Part shown: piece after piece, positions 31,976-39,655 of the stretch | Layout of the letters: every line of letters begins with the position of its first letter | Numbering within the stretch: the first letter of the stretch is position 1 | Assembly: GCA_017554385.1 (NCBI GenBank) | Contig: JAFZIL010000060.1 | Coordinates: 1 to 39,710 of the forward strand | Origin: Prevotella sp. | GTDB lineage: Bacteria; Bacteroidota; Bacteroidia; Bacteroidales; Bacteroidaceae | Length of the DNA: 39,710 nt | Reading direction: 5' to 3' | Program-made: the position numbers and the translations under genes | Notes under the pieces: model-generated | What the model was told of the DNA's origin: nothing | The model's database searches: none | Seen by the model: only the letters and a program-made list of their open reading frames with translations

Positions 31976-34288
31976 ATGAAAAAATTACTATTCAAAACTA
32001 TCCTACTCGCTGCCGCAATGGGAGTGGGGACGAGTAATGCGTGGGGAGATGGTATCAAACGAACACTAACTGCTCAGAACTACGAAAGCGCCACAAGTAC
32101 TGACTGGACATGCCCTAATGGTGGAATAACAATAAAGACAGGTGATGCTACCTATGGTACATATTCACAATGTTATCAAGGAGGAGGTAGTGGACACAGA
32201 ACATGTTATAGAACTGTTTCTTTTGGTTATGCTGCTGGAACAGGTTACACCACTTCCAAAAAAGCGACATTGGGATATGTTGTTGAATTTGACTGTCAGT
32301 TGACAACAGGTAATGCAAGTGGATCCGGCGGTTCTGTAGATCAGTTTTTTGTTCCAACCTCCGCAGCTATCATTTCCAACAATAATGAGTATACGGGTAG
32401 TGACTATGTGTTCTTTTTGTCACAAAAGAGAGGCAAAAATGTTGAAAAGACAGAATACTGGTATGTCAATGACCCATTGAATTCAACTGGTTCTACTGTT
32501 TCATTAAGTGAAAGCAAATGGTATCATATTAAACTTGTATGTACCGCGACCTCTGTTGATTACACAATCACAGACAACTCTACCACAAATGAAGTCCAAA
32601 CTGGTTCAAAGATCGTTGCCTCTCTTCCTTCGATTAAAGGAATATGGGCTTTACTTGGACGTGCTAACGGTAAACTGAATTTTGACAATCTGGATATCTA
32701 TGACTATATGGATACTGAAGATTTCACCATTCCAGCACCTACATTTGCATTTACCCGCGTAGATGGCGCCAACCGCATTTATTCCTTAACAAATAATTAC
32801 GGAACAGGAACTCTATATTATACCACTTCACCTGCTGCTGAGGCTCCTGCTGTAGGCAATGCCGCCTATACACCAACAAGCCTTACAAGCAAATCAGTAA
32901 CTTTTAGTGAAAGTGGAACATATTATGCTTATGTAATGCATGAGAATGGAACAAAGAGTTCTTCAGTATCTTCTCAGGTAGTAACTGCAGGTGCAATCAC
33001 TTTGGAAGAGCCTACTATTAAAGTCACAAATGTTGTTGCTAATGGCAGTTACTATTCACCACAATACACAATTGCTTGCAACAACTCTGCTCTTGAGGGC
33101 GCTCCAACAGCTACACTCACCGCAACATATAACGGCGAAGAAGTGGATATTAGTAGTGGTACATTCACTCCTAATACGATAGGAGAACTTATTGTGACCG
33201 CTACAGCAAGTGGATACACTAGTAGTACAAAAAGTTTGGATATTGACTATGCCCTGTTTTCTAAAATTCATGAATCTCCTGATTTTGGAACAATTGCTTT
33301 GAAAGATCTGAAACAGACATTTAGTGGAACTTGGACTATTGCAGATGGTACAACAAGATGGTCGAACTGGACAAGAGGAGAAGGAAAAAATGCGGATTTA
33401 AGTGATGCCAGTGGTACTGGTGACAATTATTACTATGCTACTGTAGATGGGAACTTTACGTATGATACTTGGTTATCTGTAACAAGAGGCAACAATTTGA
33501 AATATTTGGCTGGCTATGGATTTGGCACAAATGAGAAAGGGACTTCAGATGTTGTAAAGTGTAATATAACCGATGCAACGACAAATTCTATAGCCGCTTA
33601 TACACATTGCCAAAATTCTTCTTATACTACTGTTGTTCAAGACGCAACAACAACATATTCAAATCCACAAAGCAGAGCATTGAAGAAGGTTGTATATTAT
33701 GAGCCAATCAATCCATCGTTTTCCCAAACCATCACCGCCGCTGGTTGGGCAACCCTCTACACAGCATATCCTCTTGACTTCTCTGGCGTTGACGATCTGA
33801 CCGCCTACACAGCAACTTGCTATGGTTCTACCGTAACCCTGACCAAGGTGAATGATATTCCAGCGAATACGGGTGTGGTGCTGAAAGGAGCTGAAAACAC
33901 CTATAACATTCCTGTAATTGCCAGTTCAGAGACCGACAAGGGTGACTTGAAGGGTTCTGCAACCACCGCAACTGAATTCAATGCTGTCTCGGGCTATGAC
34001 CTTTACATGCTGGCAATGAACGGAAACGACGAGGCTCAGTTCACTAAGGTGACAAGTGGTTCGATTGCAGCAGGCAAGGCCTACCTGCAAGTAGAGCAAA
34101 GTGGTGACAGTAATGCTCGTTCACTCAGCGTGGTGTTTGCCGATGAGACAACCTCTATAAGTGAAAAGGGAATAGGGAATAGTGATAAATTTGCTACCGC
34201 TCATTATTATGACCTGCAGGGTCGCCGTGTGAATCAACCCACGAAAGGCTTGTACATCAAGAATGGTTGCAAAATCGTGATTAAATAA
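31976..34288 (+). CDS. Secreted multi-domain surface protein with type IX secretion-like tail
   Basis: Read from ATG 31976 it gives 770 residues with signal peptide MKKLLFKTILLAAAMGVGTSNA; a longer frame upstream overlaps the previous gene and is not used. N-terminal part (about 25-245) looks like a LamG/concanavalin-like fold (ATLGYVVEFDCQL, KWYHIKLVCTATSVDYTI, LNFDNLDIYDY). Then a chitobiase-C-like beta domain (YYTTSPAAEAP, SGTYYAYVMHENG), another Ig-like domain, and a final module (AGWATLYTAYPLDFSG, IPANTGVVLKG, SGSIAAGKAYLQV) shared with the protein at 6203. Tail YYDLQGRRV...GLYIKNGCKIVIK. No catalytic motif was seen; glycan binding at the surface is inferred. It looks AT-richer than the enzyme genes, like its paralogue. 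A tiny acidic protein follows 63 bases later. Confidence 0.88.
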   Translation: MKKLLFKTILLAAAMGVGTSNAWGDGIKRTLTAQNYESATSTDWTCPNGGITIKTGDATYGTYSQCYQGGGSGHRTCYRTVSFGYAAGTGYTTSKKATLGYVVEFDCQLTTGNASGSGGSVDQFFVPTSAAIISNNNEYTGSDYVFFLSQKRGKNVEKTEYWYVNDPLNSTGSTVSLSESKWYHIKLVCTATSVDYTITDNSTTNEVQTGSKIVASLPSIKGIWALLGRANGKLNFDNLDIYDYMDTEDFTIPAPTFAFTRVDGANRIYSLTNNYGTGTLYYTTSPAAEAPAVGNAAYTPTSLTSKSVTFSESGTYYAYVMHENGTKSSSVSSQVVTAGAITLEEPTIKVTNVVANGSYYSPQYTIACNNSALEGAPTATLTATYNGEEVDISSGTFTPNTIGELIVTATASGYTSSTKSLDIDYALFSKIHESPDFGTIALKDLKQTFSGTWTIADGTTRWSNWTRGEGKNADLSDASGTGDNYYYATVDGNFTYDTWLSVTRGNNLKYLAGYGFGTNEKGTSDVVKCNITDATTNSIAAYTHCQNSSYTTVVQDATTTYSNPQSRALKKVVYYEPINPSFSQTITAAGWATLYTAYPLDFSGVDDLTAYTATCYGSTVTLTKVNDIPANTGVVLKGAENTYNIPVIASSETDKGDLKGSATTATEFNAVSGYDLYMLAMNGNDEAQFTKVTSGSIAAGKAYLQVEQSGDSNARSLSVVFADETTSISEKGIGNSDKFATAHYYDLQGRRVNQPTKGLYIKNGCKIVIK
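34161..34200. repeat. Degenerate heptads plus ATTTGCTACCGC at tail junction
   Basis: GTGAAAA, GGGAATA, GGGAATA, GTGATAA then ATTTGCTACCGC (34189-34200), the same 12-mer that follows the 98-base tract at the left window edge (101-112). The preceding GAGACAACCTCTATAAGTG is identical to the paralogue at 7617-7635. Confidence 0.65.
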
Positions 34289-34351
34289 TATTCATGGAAA
34301 TTCGTGGGCAATTCGTGGTAATTCGTGTTAAATAAAGAAAGGAATAAAGCA

Positions 34352-34528
34352 ATGAAAAAGATATATCAGAATCCTAAAATAACAATTGTAAAAATTCAGG
34401 CAGCAAAGATTCTTGCAGGATCTGATCCTGAAGGTTTCAACGGAGGCCTCAATGTCGATGGAGGAGCCGGTAGCAGTGCCCTTAGCCGTGGTGGCTTCTG
34501 GGAAGACGACTCCGACGATGAGTGGTAG
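34352..34528 (+). CDS. Small acidic-tailed protein (MKKxYxxP family), 58 aa
   Basis: From ATG 34352 it reads MKKIYQNPKITIV, a Gly-rich middle (GGLNVDGGAG) and the end SSALSRGGFWEDDSDDEW. The last part matches the 54-residue protein at 7776 (SAALSRGGDDFWDDD) almost residue for residue while the middles differ. A GTG 27 bases upstream in frame is a less likely start. Like its relative it directly follows a secreted tail protein of the same build and precedes a terminator. There is no signal peptide, Cys or membrane segment. It is probably cytoplasmic unless exported by an unknown route. Function unknown; the repeated pairing suggests a role tied to the big protein, such as a partner peptide, or a peptide precursor. 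Confidence 0.78.
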   Translation: MKKIYQNPKITIVKIQAAKILAGSDPEGFNGGLNVDGGAGSSALSRGGFWEDDSDDEW

Positions 34529-34570
34529 TATTATGATTATAGTTTTAGTTAGTAATTTTTTCTGGTAAGG

Positions 34571-34610
34571 CCTAAGCCGCCGTCCGTGAGGATGGCGGTT
34601 AGGTGTTTTT
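34571..34610 (+). terminator. Intrinsic terminator
   Basis: CCTAAGCCGCCGTCC pairs with GGATGGCGGTTAGG (34590-34603) with one bulge and one wobble, loop GTGA, then TGTTTTT. It ends the 31629-34528 unit. Confidence 0.75.
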
Positions 34611-34657
34611 CGACCTGTACGATTGAAAAACCTTTATCAGAATCAGGCCTGTTTTGT

Positions 34658-34907
34658 AAGTGTGCCCCCTGTGTGCCCCCCCTTTCTGTCACGAAAGATA
34701 CTGTTAAGCACTGCCAAGTATGCTGTTTGACTCTCTTAGGAATACTGTTTCGCACCTCAAGGAATACTGTTTTGCACCTCAAGGAAGCATCTCTGTGACG
34801 GGGGTCACATAGGGGGGCACACAGGGGGCACACTTTTGGGCATGGTGTGCCCCCCGTAATTGCCTTTGTACAAAGGGGAATCAAGCAAAGGGGGGCGGGG
34901 GGCACAC
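34658..34907. repeat. Fold-back element with inner tandem repeats
   Basis: A perfect 24-base inverted repeat (34658-34681 and 34812-34835; built of GTGTGCCCCC blocks) encloses four tandem repeats of about 22 bases (two nearly identical, 34739-34760 and 34761-34782). A second, shorter inverted pair (34845-34855 and 34897-34907) of the same sequence surrounds the palindrome CCTTTGTACAAAGG (34863-34876). No gene in it. The stretch 34529-35044 holds this, a terminator and the next promoter. Confidence 0.8.
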
Positions 34908-34994
34908 TATTTTTCTGTTGGCTTGTAGCAAAACTATGGATAATAGTCGACAGGCTTCACTTTTTGATAAAAATGGAAGATTAGTGAAAAATGA

Positions 34995-35026
34995 TTTGCA
35001 TGATAGGAAGAAATAGAGTAATTTTG
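34995..35026 (+). promoter_or_regulatory. Promoter of the GH28 gene
   Basis: TTTG (34995-34998), 20 bases, TAATTTTG (35019-35026): a full match to the Bacteroidetes consensus, 18 bases before ATG 35045. Confidence 0.7.
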
Positions 35027-35044
35027 TAACAAATCTATTCGAGA

Positions 35045-36514
35045 ATGAAACAACTGTTTATTTTGTTATGTCTTGCTTGCAGTAGCTTCACATCAGCTGC
35101 AGGAGTTTTCAACGTGCGTGACTACGGAGCCAAAGGCGACGGTAAGACTCTCGACTCGCCCGCCATCAACGCTGCCATAGAAGAAGCGGTAAAAGAGGGT
35201 GGGGGACAGGTGCTGCTCCCTGCCGGGACCTATCTCAGCGGCAGCATCCGACTGAAGAGCAACATAGACCTGCACCTCTCGGCTGGATGTATCATCCTGG
35301 CTGCAGACCCGAAGGATTTCCCCAAGGAACAACGTGGCAGTCTCTACGATGAGAGTGAGTCGTTTGGCGGCTTTCCCGAATACCAGGATGGAGGACATAC
35401 CTATTTCCATAACTCGTTGATCTGGGCAGAGGGACAGACGAACGTATCGATCACCGGCCACGGGATGATCGACGGCAAGGGGCTGACGAAGAAGGATACG
35501 GAGAAGTCGGGTCAGTTACAGGGTGGCTCGATAGGCACGGGCGACAAGGCTATCGCGCTGAAGCTGTGCCGACAGGTGACCATCCGCGACATCACCATCT
35601 ACCGAGGGGGACACTTTGCCATCATCATGACGGGGTGCGACCTGAGCACTGTAGACAACGTGACCATCGACACGAACCGCGATGGCTTTGATATTGACTG
35701 CTGCAAGTATATGACTATCACGAACTGTAAGATCAACACGCCTCACGACGATGCGCTGGTGCTGAAGTCGAGCTACGCCTTGAAAAAGCCGGTGGTGTGT
35801 GAGCATATAGCCATCAGCAACTGCGTGATCACGGGCTACAAGCTGGGTACGCTCCTCGACGGCACCTATGAGCCGGAGCCGGTGAACTGGGTGTGCGGAC
35901 GCTTTAAATTAGGCACGGAGAGCAACGGGGGCTATAGGAACATTGCACTGACGAACTGCACGTTTATGTACTCCTCAGGACTGGCTTTCGAGGAGGTGGA
36001 CCAAGGGGCAATGGAAAATATCGTGGTGTCGAACATCACGATGAGCCACGTACACCACTATCCAATCTATATCACTACGGGTTGTCGTAATCGTGGGCCT
36101 AAGGAGGTGACGCACCGTAGTTCGGCACGCGACATACAGATATCGAACGTCGTGGCTGACGACTGCGACTCACTGTGCAGCATCATCGTCACAGGCATGA
36201 AGGACGAGCCGATACGCAATGTGTGGCTCTCGAACATCCGGCTACAGTTCAATGGAGGTGGTGCTAAGGAGCTGGTGAACAAGGACTATCGCGAGCAGGG
36301 AACGAACTACCCCGAACCGAAGTTTGCCGGACAGACACCTGCCTATGGTCTATATGCCCGTCATGTCGTGGGGCTGCATGTCAACGACGTCACCTTCAGT
36401 TACGAACGTCCCGACTACCGTCCTGCCATCGTCCTCGATGACGTGAAGGACGCAATCTTGAATAACATCGATGCTCCTACAGAAGAGGGAGTTCAACAAG
36501 TAGTAAAATTTTGA
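35045..36514 (+). CDS. GH28 family polygalacturonase-like glycosidase
   Basis: A 489-residue exported enzyme (signal peptide about 1-19; a Cys at 12 is too early for a convincing lipobox). It begins with the typical pectin-lyase-fold entry FNVRDYGAKGDGKTLDSPAINAAI and runs as a right-handed beta helix. GH28 features: the NTPHDDALVLKSS block with the two catalytic Asp, NRDGFDID before it and GRFKLGTES after it, in place of the family's GHG/RIK motifs. It should hydrolyse galacturonic-acid links, either in homogalacturonan or in rhamnogalacturonan; the exact bond cannot be read. It is a single-gene unit with its own promoter; its stop codon lies in a heptad tract shared with the convergent M48 gene. 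Confidence 0.93.
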   Translation: MKQLFILLCLACSSFTSAAGVFNVRDYGAKGDGKTLDSPAINAAIEEAVKEGGGQVLLPAGTYLSGSIRLKSNIDLHLSAGCIILAADPKDFPKEQRGSLYDESESFGGFPEYQDGGHTYFHNSLIWAEGQTNVSITGHGMIDGKGLTKKDTEKSGQLQGGSIGTGDKAIALKLCRQVTIRDITIYRGGHFAIIMTGCDLSTVDNVTIDTNRDGFDIDCCKYMTITNCKINTPHDDALVLKSSYALKKPVVCEHIAISNCVITGYKLGTLLDGTYEPEPVNWVCGRFKLGTESNGGYRNIALTNCTFMYSSGLAFEEVDQGAMENIVVSNITMSHVHHYPIYITTGCRNRGPKEVTHRSSARDIQISNVVADDCDSLCSIIVTGMKDEPIRNVWLSNIRLQFNGGGAKELVNKDYREQGTNYPEPKFAGQTPAYGLYARHVVGLHVNDVTFSYERPDYRPAIVLDDVKDAILNNIDAPTEEGVQQVVKF

Positions 36515-36547
36515 GTTATGAGCTATGAATTATGAGTTAGGAATTAT
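36513..36547. repeat. Stop-bearing heptad tract between convergent genes
   Basis: GAGTTAT, GAGCTAT, GAATTAT, GAGTTAG, GAATTAT. The GH28 stop (TGA 36512-36514) and the M48 stop (36544-36546 on the minus strand) both lie at its edges. The unit has stops on both strands. Confidence 0.85.
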
Positions 36548-37302
36548 TCCACGAAACCGTCGTTGACGGCCCGCTGGTAGATGCGCTCTATGCGTTCGTT
36601 GAAGTCGGGGTGGGAGGAGAAGGTCTTTAGGAGCGTGGACTGGCGCTTGGAGTGGTCGCCTGTCAGGATCTGCAGTTTCATAAACGACATGGCCATCGTC
36701 ATGGGGTTCTTGCCGCAGCGTTTCAGGAAGTCGTAGCCATAGTCGTCGGCCTCAATTTCGTTCTTGCGGGAGAATCCGGCAGAGAAGACGGCATAGCTGA
36801 TGTCGTCCATGTAGTAGCCGGAACGGTTGCGGCTGCTACCCTTGCCCTTCGTGGTTATTCTGTGGAGCATCTCGTTGCGCCACATCTTTTTTGTATGGCG
36901 TAGCGCCACATGGCCTATCTCATGGCCTAACACCCCGAGAAGCTCCTCGTCGGTCAGGATGTCCATGAGCATAGAGAATACCCTTATGCTGCCGTCGGGG
37001 AAGGAGAGGGCGTTGTAATCCTTGCAGTCGTAGACCTTGAAGTTCAGGGGAATGCCGTTGGCATTGGTCATGCCGGAAGTAATGCGTTGTAACCGCTTGG
37101 TATACGAGCTTTTCTCATCGCATACCTTGTTCTTTTTGTCCATGGTCTCTACGGCATCTCTCACGGCATCGGTCACTTCGTCGTCGGAGATGGATGAGTT
37201 GGACATCATTCTGGTAATGTCGTTGAGTGAACGACTTTGTTCTTCCTGGGCCTGTACGGGCTGCAGGAGTATTGCTGACAATGCAAGGAGGAGGTATTTC
37301 AT
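36544..37302 (-). CDS. M48-family zinc metalloprotease, exported
   Basis: A 252-residue protein with signal peptide (1-18, PVQA|Q). The M48 zinc site is clear: H127-E128-x-x-H131 in LGHEIGHVALRH and the third ligand E184 in NEIEADDYG, followed by the usual helical end. It has no four-helix membrane part like HtpX, so it is of the soluble periplasmic BepA/LoiP-like type that handles misfolded outer-membrane proteins; the substrate is not known. It lies 42 bases downstream of the Rel gene on the same strand, with only a heptad tract between, so it may be co-transcribed. The call is sure for the family. Confidence 0.94.
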   Translation of the reverse strand: MKYLLLALSAILLQPVQAQEEQSRSLNDITRMMSNSSISDDEVTDAVRDAVETMDKKNKVCDEKSSYTKRLQRITSGMTNANGIPLNFKVYDCKDYNALSFPDGSIRVFSMLMDILTDEELLGVLGHEIGHVALRHTKKMWRNEMLHRITTKGKGSSRNRSGYYMDDISYAVFSAGFSRKNEIEADDYGYDFLKRCGKNPMTMAMSFMKLQILTGDHSKRQSTLLKTFSSHPDFNERIERIYQRAVNDGFVE

Positions 37303-37337
37303 GAGTGAGGAGTTATGAGTGAGGAGTTATGAGTTAT
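37303..37337. repeat. Stop-bearing heptad tract before the M48 gene
   Basis: GAGTGAG, GAGTTAT, GAGTGAG, GAGTTAT, GAGTTAT, filling most of the 42-base gap between the Rel stop and the M48 start. Confidence 0.85.
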
Positions 37338-37344
37338 GAGGTGG

Positions 37345-39630
37345 CTACATGATGCGGGAAATCTCTTTTAGGCTTTCTACTTCCTTGAGGCTGTCCATGA
37401 TCTGGCTGAGGTCGTCGCAGTCGTGGACGCGAAGGTCGATGACACCGTCGAAGATGCCGTCTTCGGTAGTGAACATAATGCGGCGTATGTCAACGGAGAG
37501 CTGATTGGAGAGGACGCGGGTCACCTCGTTGACGAGACCACGGCGGTCGATGCCTCCCATGCGTATGGTGGCATTGAAGAAGCGCGTTTTCTGCATGTCC
37601 CACTTGGCATCAAGGATGCGGTTGCCGTAGCTGGCCTTGAGACGGTTGGCTACGGGACATGCCCGTTTGTGTATCTCTATCTGGTTCTTGTTGTTGATGA
37701 AGCCCAGCACGTCGTCGCCAGGTATGGGGTGGCAGCAGTCGGGGAATAGATACTGGGTGATGTTCTGGTCGGTGATGAAGATGGGCTTCTTCCGATTGAA
37801 CTTCTCAGGCACGATGAAGAGGTTGGCACTGTCGTCATCGTCTTGTCTTCTGGTTCTAACGAAGGGTACGTACTTGCGCCAGCCGCCTCCAGTGTTGGCG
37901 TTGTCTTTTTTCTTGTTCTTGCCTTTGAGCTCGTCGATGTCTTTCTCTCCGAGGATAATCTTCTTCTCGGCCACGGCCAGCATGAGGTCTTCCCGGCGTC
38001 GGATGTCGTGGAACTCGGCCAGACGGTCGAAGAGCATGGTAGACGGTTCGAACCCGTTGGCATGAAGGAAGTCGTTGAGCAGCTCTTCGCCCTTTTTCTG
38101 GGCTTCGCGGTTGTGTCGCCGCAGGTAGGCCTGGATCTTTGCCTTTGCCTTTGCCGTGGTGGCGAAGTTGATCCATGCCGGGTCGACGTGCATGGACTTG
38201 GACATGAGGATCTCTACCTGGTCTCCGCTCTGCAGCCGGTGGCTCATGGGCACGAGCTTGTGGTTGACCTTGGCTCCTATGCAGTGGGTGCCGAGGAAGG
38301 TGTGGATGGAGAAGGCGAAGTCGAGTGCAGTGGATCCTGAGGGCATGGTCTTGATCTCGCCTTTGGGCGTGAAGACGAATATCTCGGTAGCAAAGAGGTT
38401 GAGCTTGATGGCGTCGAGGAAGTCCATGGCGTCGGGCTGCGGGTCATCGAGAATCTCCTTAATGGTATGGAGCCACTCGTTGAGCTCGGTCTCGTCTTCG
38501 GTGTACTCGAGGTCGTCGGCATCGGCACCCGCCTTGTATTTCCAGTGGGCGGCAAAGCCCTGCTCGGCAATCTCGTTCATCCGGTCGGAACGTATCTGCA
38601 CTTCGATCCAGTGGCCCTGCTGTGACATAAGGGTGACGTGGAGTGCCTGGTAGCCGTTGGCCTTGGGATGGTTGACCCAGTCGCGCAACCGGTCTGGATG
38701 GCTGCGATAGATCTGGCTGAGCTCGACGTAGATGTTGAAGCATTCCTTGATCTCCTGATCACGGCTGGTAGGCGTGAAGATGATGCGGACGGCGAGGATG
38801 TCGTAGATCTCCTCGAAGCTGACGTGCTTGTTCTGCATCTTCGACCAGATGGAGTAGGGCGTTTTTACGCGCTCTTTGATCTCGTATTTCAGTCCCATGG
38901 CCTGCAGACGCTGCTCAATGGGAGCGGTGAAGAGGCCGAAGAGCTCATGGCGTTTCACCTGTGTGGCTGCAATCTTATTGACGATGCCGACGTACTCCTC
39001 GGGATGCTCGAAGCGGAAGCTCAGGTTCTCAAGCTCGCTCTTAATCTTGTAAAGACCCAGTCGGTGGGCCAGAGGCGCATAGATGTAGAGGGTCTCGCCT
39101 GCAATCTTGTATTGTTTGTTGGCAGGCTGCGAGTCGAGGGTGCGCATGTTGTGCAGGCGGTCGGCTATCTTGATGAGGATGACGCGGATGTCCTCGCTCA
39201 TGGTGAGCAGCAGCTTCTTGAAGTTCTCGGCCTGGGCAGATGCTTGTTCTCCGAAGATACCGCCGGAGATCTTGGTGAGGCCGTTGACGATCTGTGCGAT
39301 TTTCGCACCGAACATGTTCTCGATATCCTCAACGGTGTAGTCGGTGTCTTCGACCACGTCATGGAGCAGGGCAGAGCAGATGCTGGTGGAGCCGAGGCCA
39401 ATCTCGGAGCAGGCAATCTGGGCCACGGCGATGGGGTGCATGATATAGGGTTCTCCCGACAGGCGACGCACACCCTTGTGGGCTTGGCGGGCAAAGTTGA
39501 ATGCCTTGGTGATGATGTCTACCTTCTTGCGGTGGCGCGATGCAAGGTAGTCGTTGAGCAGTCGTTGGAAGGCGTCGTTGATGAGGATGTCATCTTCGGC
39601 TTCGCGTGTGATGTTGAGGTCGTCGTCCAT
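37345..39630 (-). CDS. rel: Bifunctional (p)ppGpp synthetase/hydrolase, Rel/SpoT family
   Basis: A 761-residue cytoplasmic protein with the full long-RSH layout: HD hydrolase (about 40-195; MHPIAVA with H65, ALLHDVVEDTD with H90-D91, KIADRLHNMRTL with D157), RelA/SpoT synthetase (about 245-365; PKANGYQALHVTL, EVQIRSDRMNEIAEQGFAAHWKYK), TGS (about 408-475; VFTPKGEIKTMPSGSTALDFA), helical/zinc-finger region and C-terminal ACT (about 685-761; RRGLVNEVTRVLS). It makes and breaks the stringent-response alarmone. Both active sites look intact, so bifunctional. It belongs to core chromosome rather than the pectin cluster. The start ATG 39630 is preceded by an AT-rich TATATATA stretch. Confidence 0.97.
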   Translation of the reverse strand: MDDDLNITREAEDDILINDAFQRLLNDYLASRHRKKVDIITKAFNFARQAHKGVRRLSGEPYIMHPIAVAQIACSEIGLGSTSICSALLHDVVEDTDYTVEDIENMFGAKIAQIVNGLTKISGGIFGEQASAQAENFKKLLLTMSEDIRVILIKIADRLHNMRTLDSQPANKQYKIAGETLYIYAPLAHRLGLYKIKSELENLSFRFEHPEEYVGIVNKIAATQVKRHELFGLFTAPIEQRLQAMGLKYEIKERVKTPYSIWSKMQNKHVSFEEIYDILAVRIIFTPTSRDQEIKECFNIYVELSQIYRSHPDRLRDWVNHPKANGYQALHVTLMSQQGHWIEVQIRSDRMNEIAEQGFAAHWKYKAGADADDLEYTEDETELNEWLHTIKEILDDPQPDAMDFLDAIKLNLFATEIFVFTPKGEIKTMPSGSTALDFAFSIHTFLGTHCIGAKVNHKLVPMSHRLQSGDQVEILMSKSMHVDPAWINFATTAKAKAKIQAYLRRHNREAQKKGEELLNDFLHANGFEPSTMLFDRLAEFHDIRRREDLMLAVAEKKIILGEKDIDELKGKNKKKDNANTGGGWRKYVPFVRTRRQDDDDSANLFIVPEKFNRKKPIFITDQNITQYLFPDCCHPIPGDDVLGFINNKNQIEIHKRACPVANRLKASYGNRILDAKWDMQKTRFFNATIRMGGIDRRGLVNEVTRVLSNQLSVDIRRIMFTTEDGIFDGVIDLRVHDCDDLSQIMDSLKEVESLKEISRIM

Positions 39631-39655
39631 ATATATATAAAGGTAATATAGTAAA

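Noticed and set aside
34863-34876. CCTTTGTACAAAGG as an attachment site
   Set aside because: A single palindrome with no integrase and no second copy in the window.
34549-34905. 118-codon minus-strand frame in the gap before GH28
   Set aside because: It runs through the inverted and direct repeats and reads as Cys/Pro-rich sequence with no family likeness.
38638-39651. 337-codon plus-strand frame opposite the Rel gene
   Set aside because: Antisense shadow; the minus strand encodes the full, well-conserved RSH domain order.
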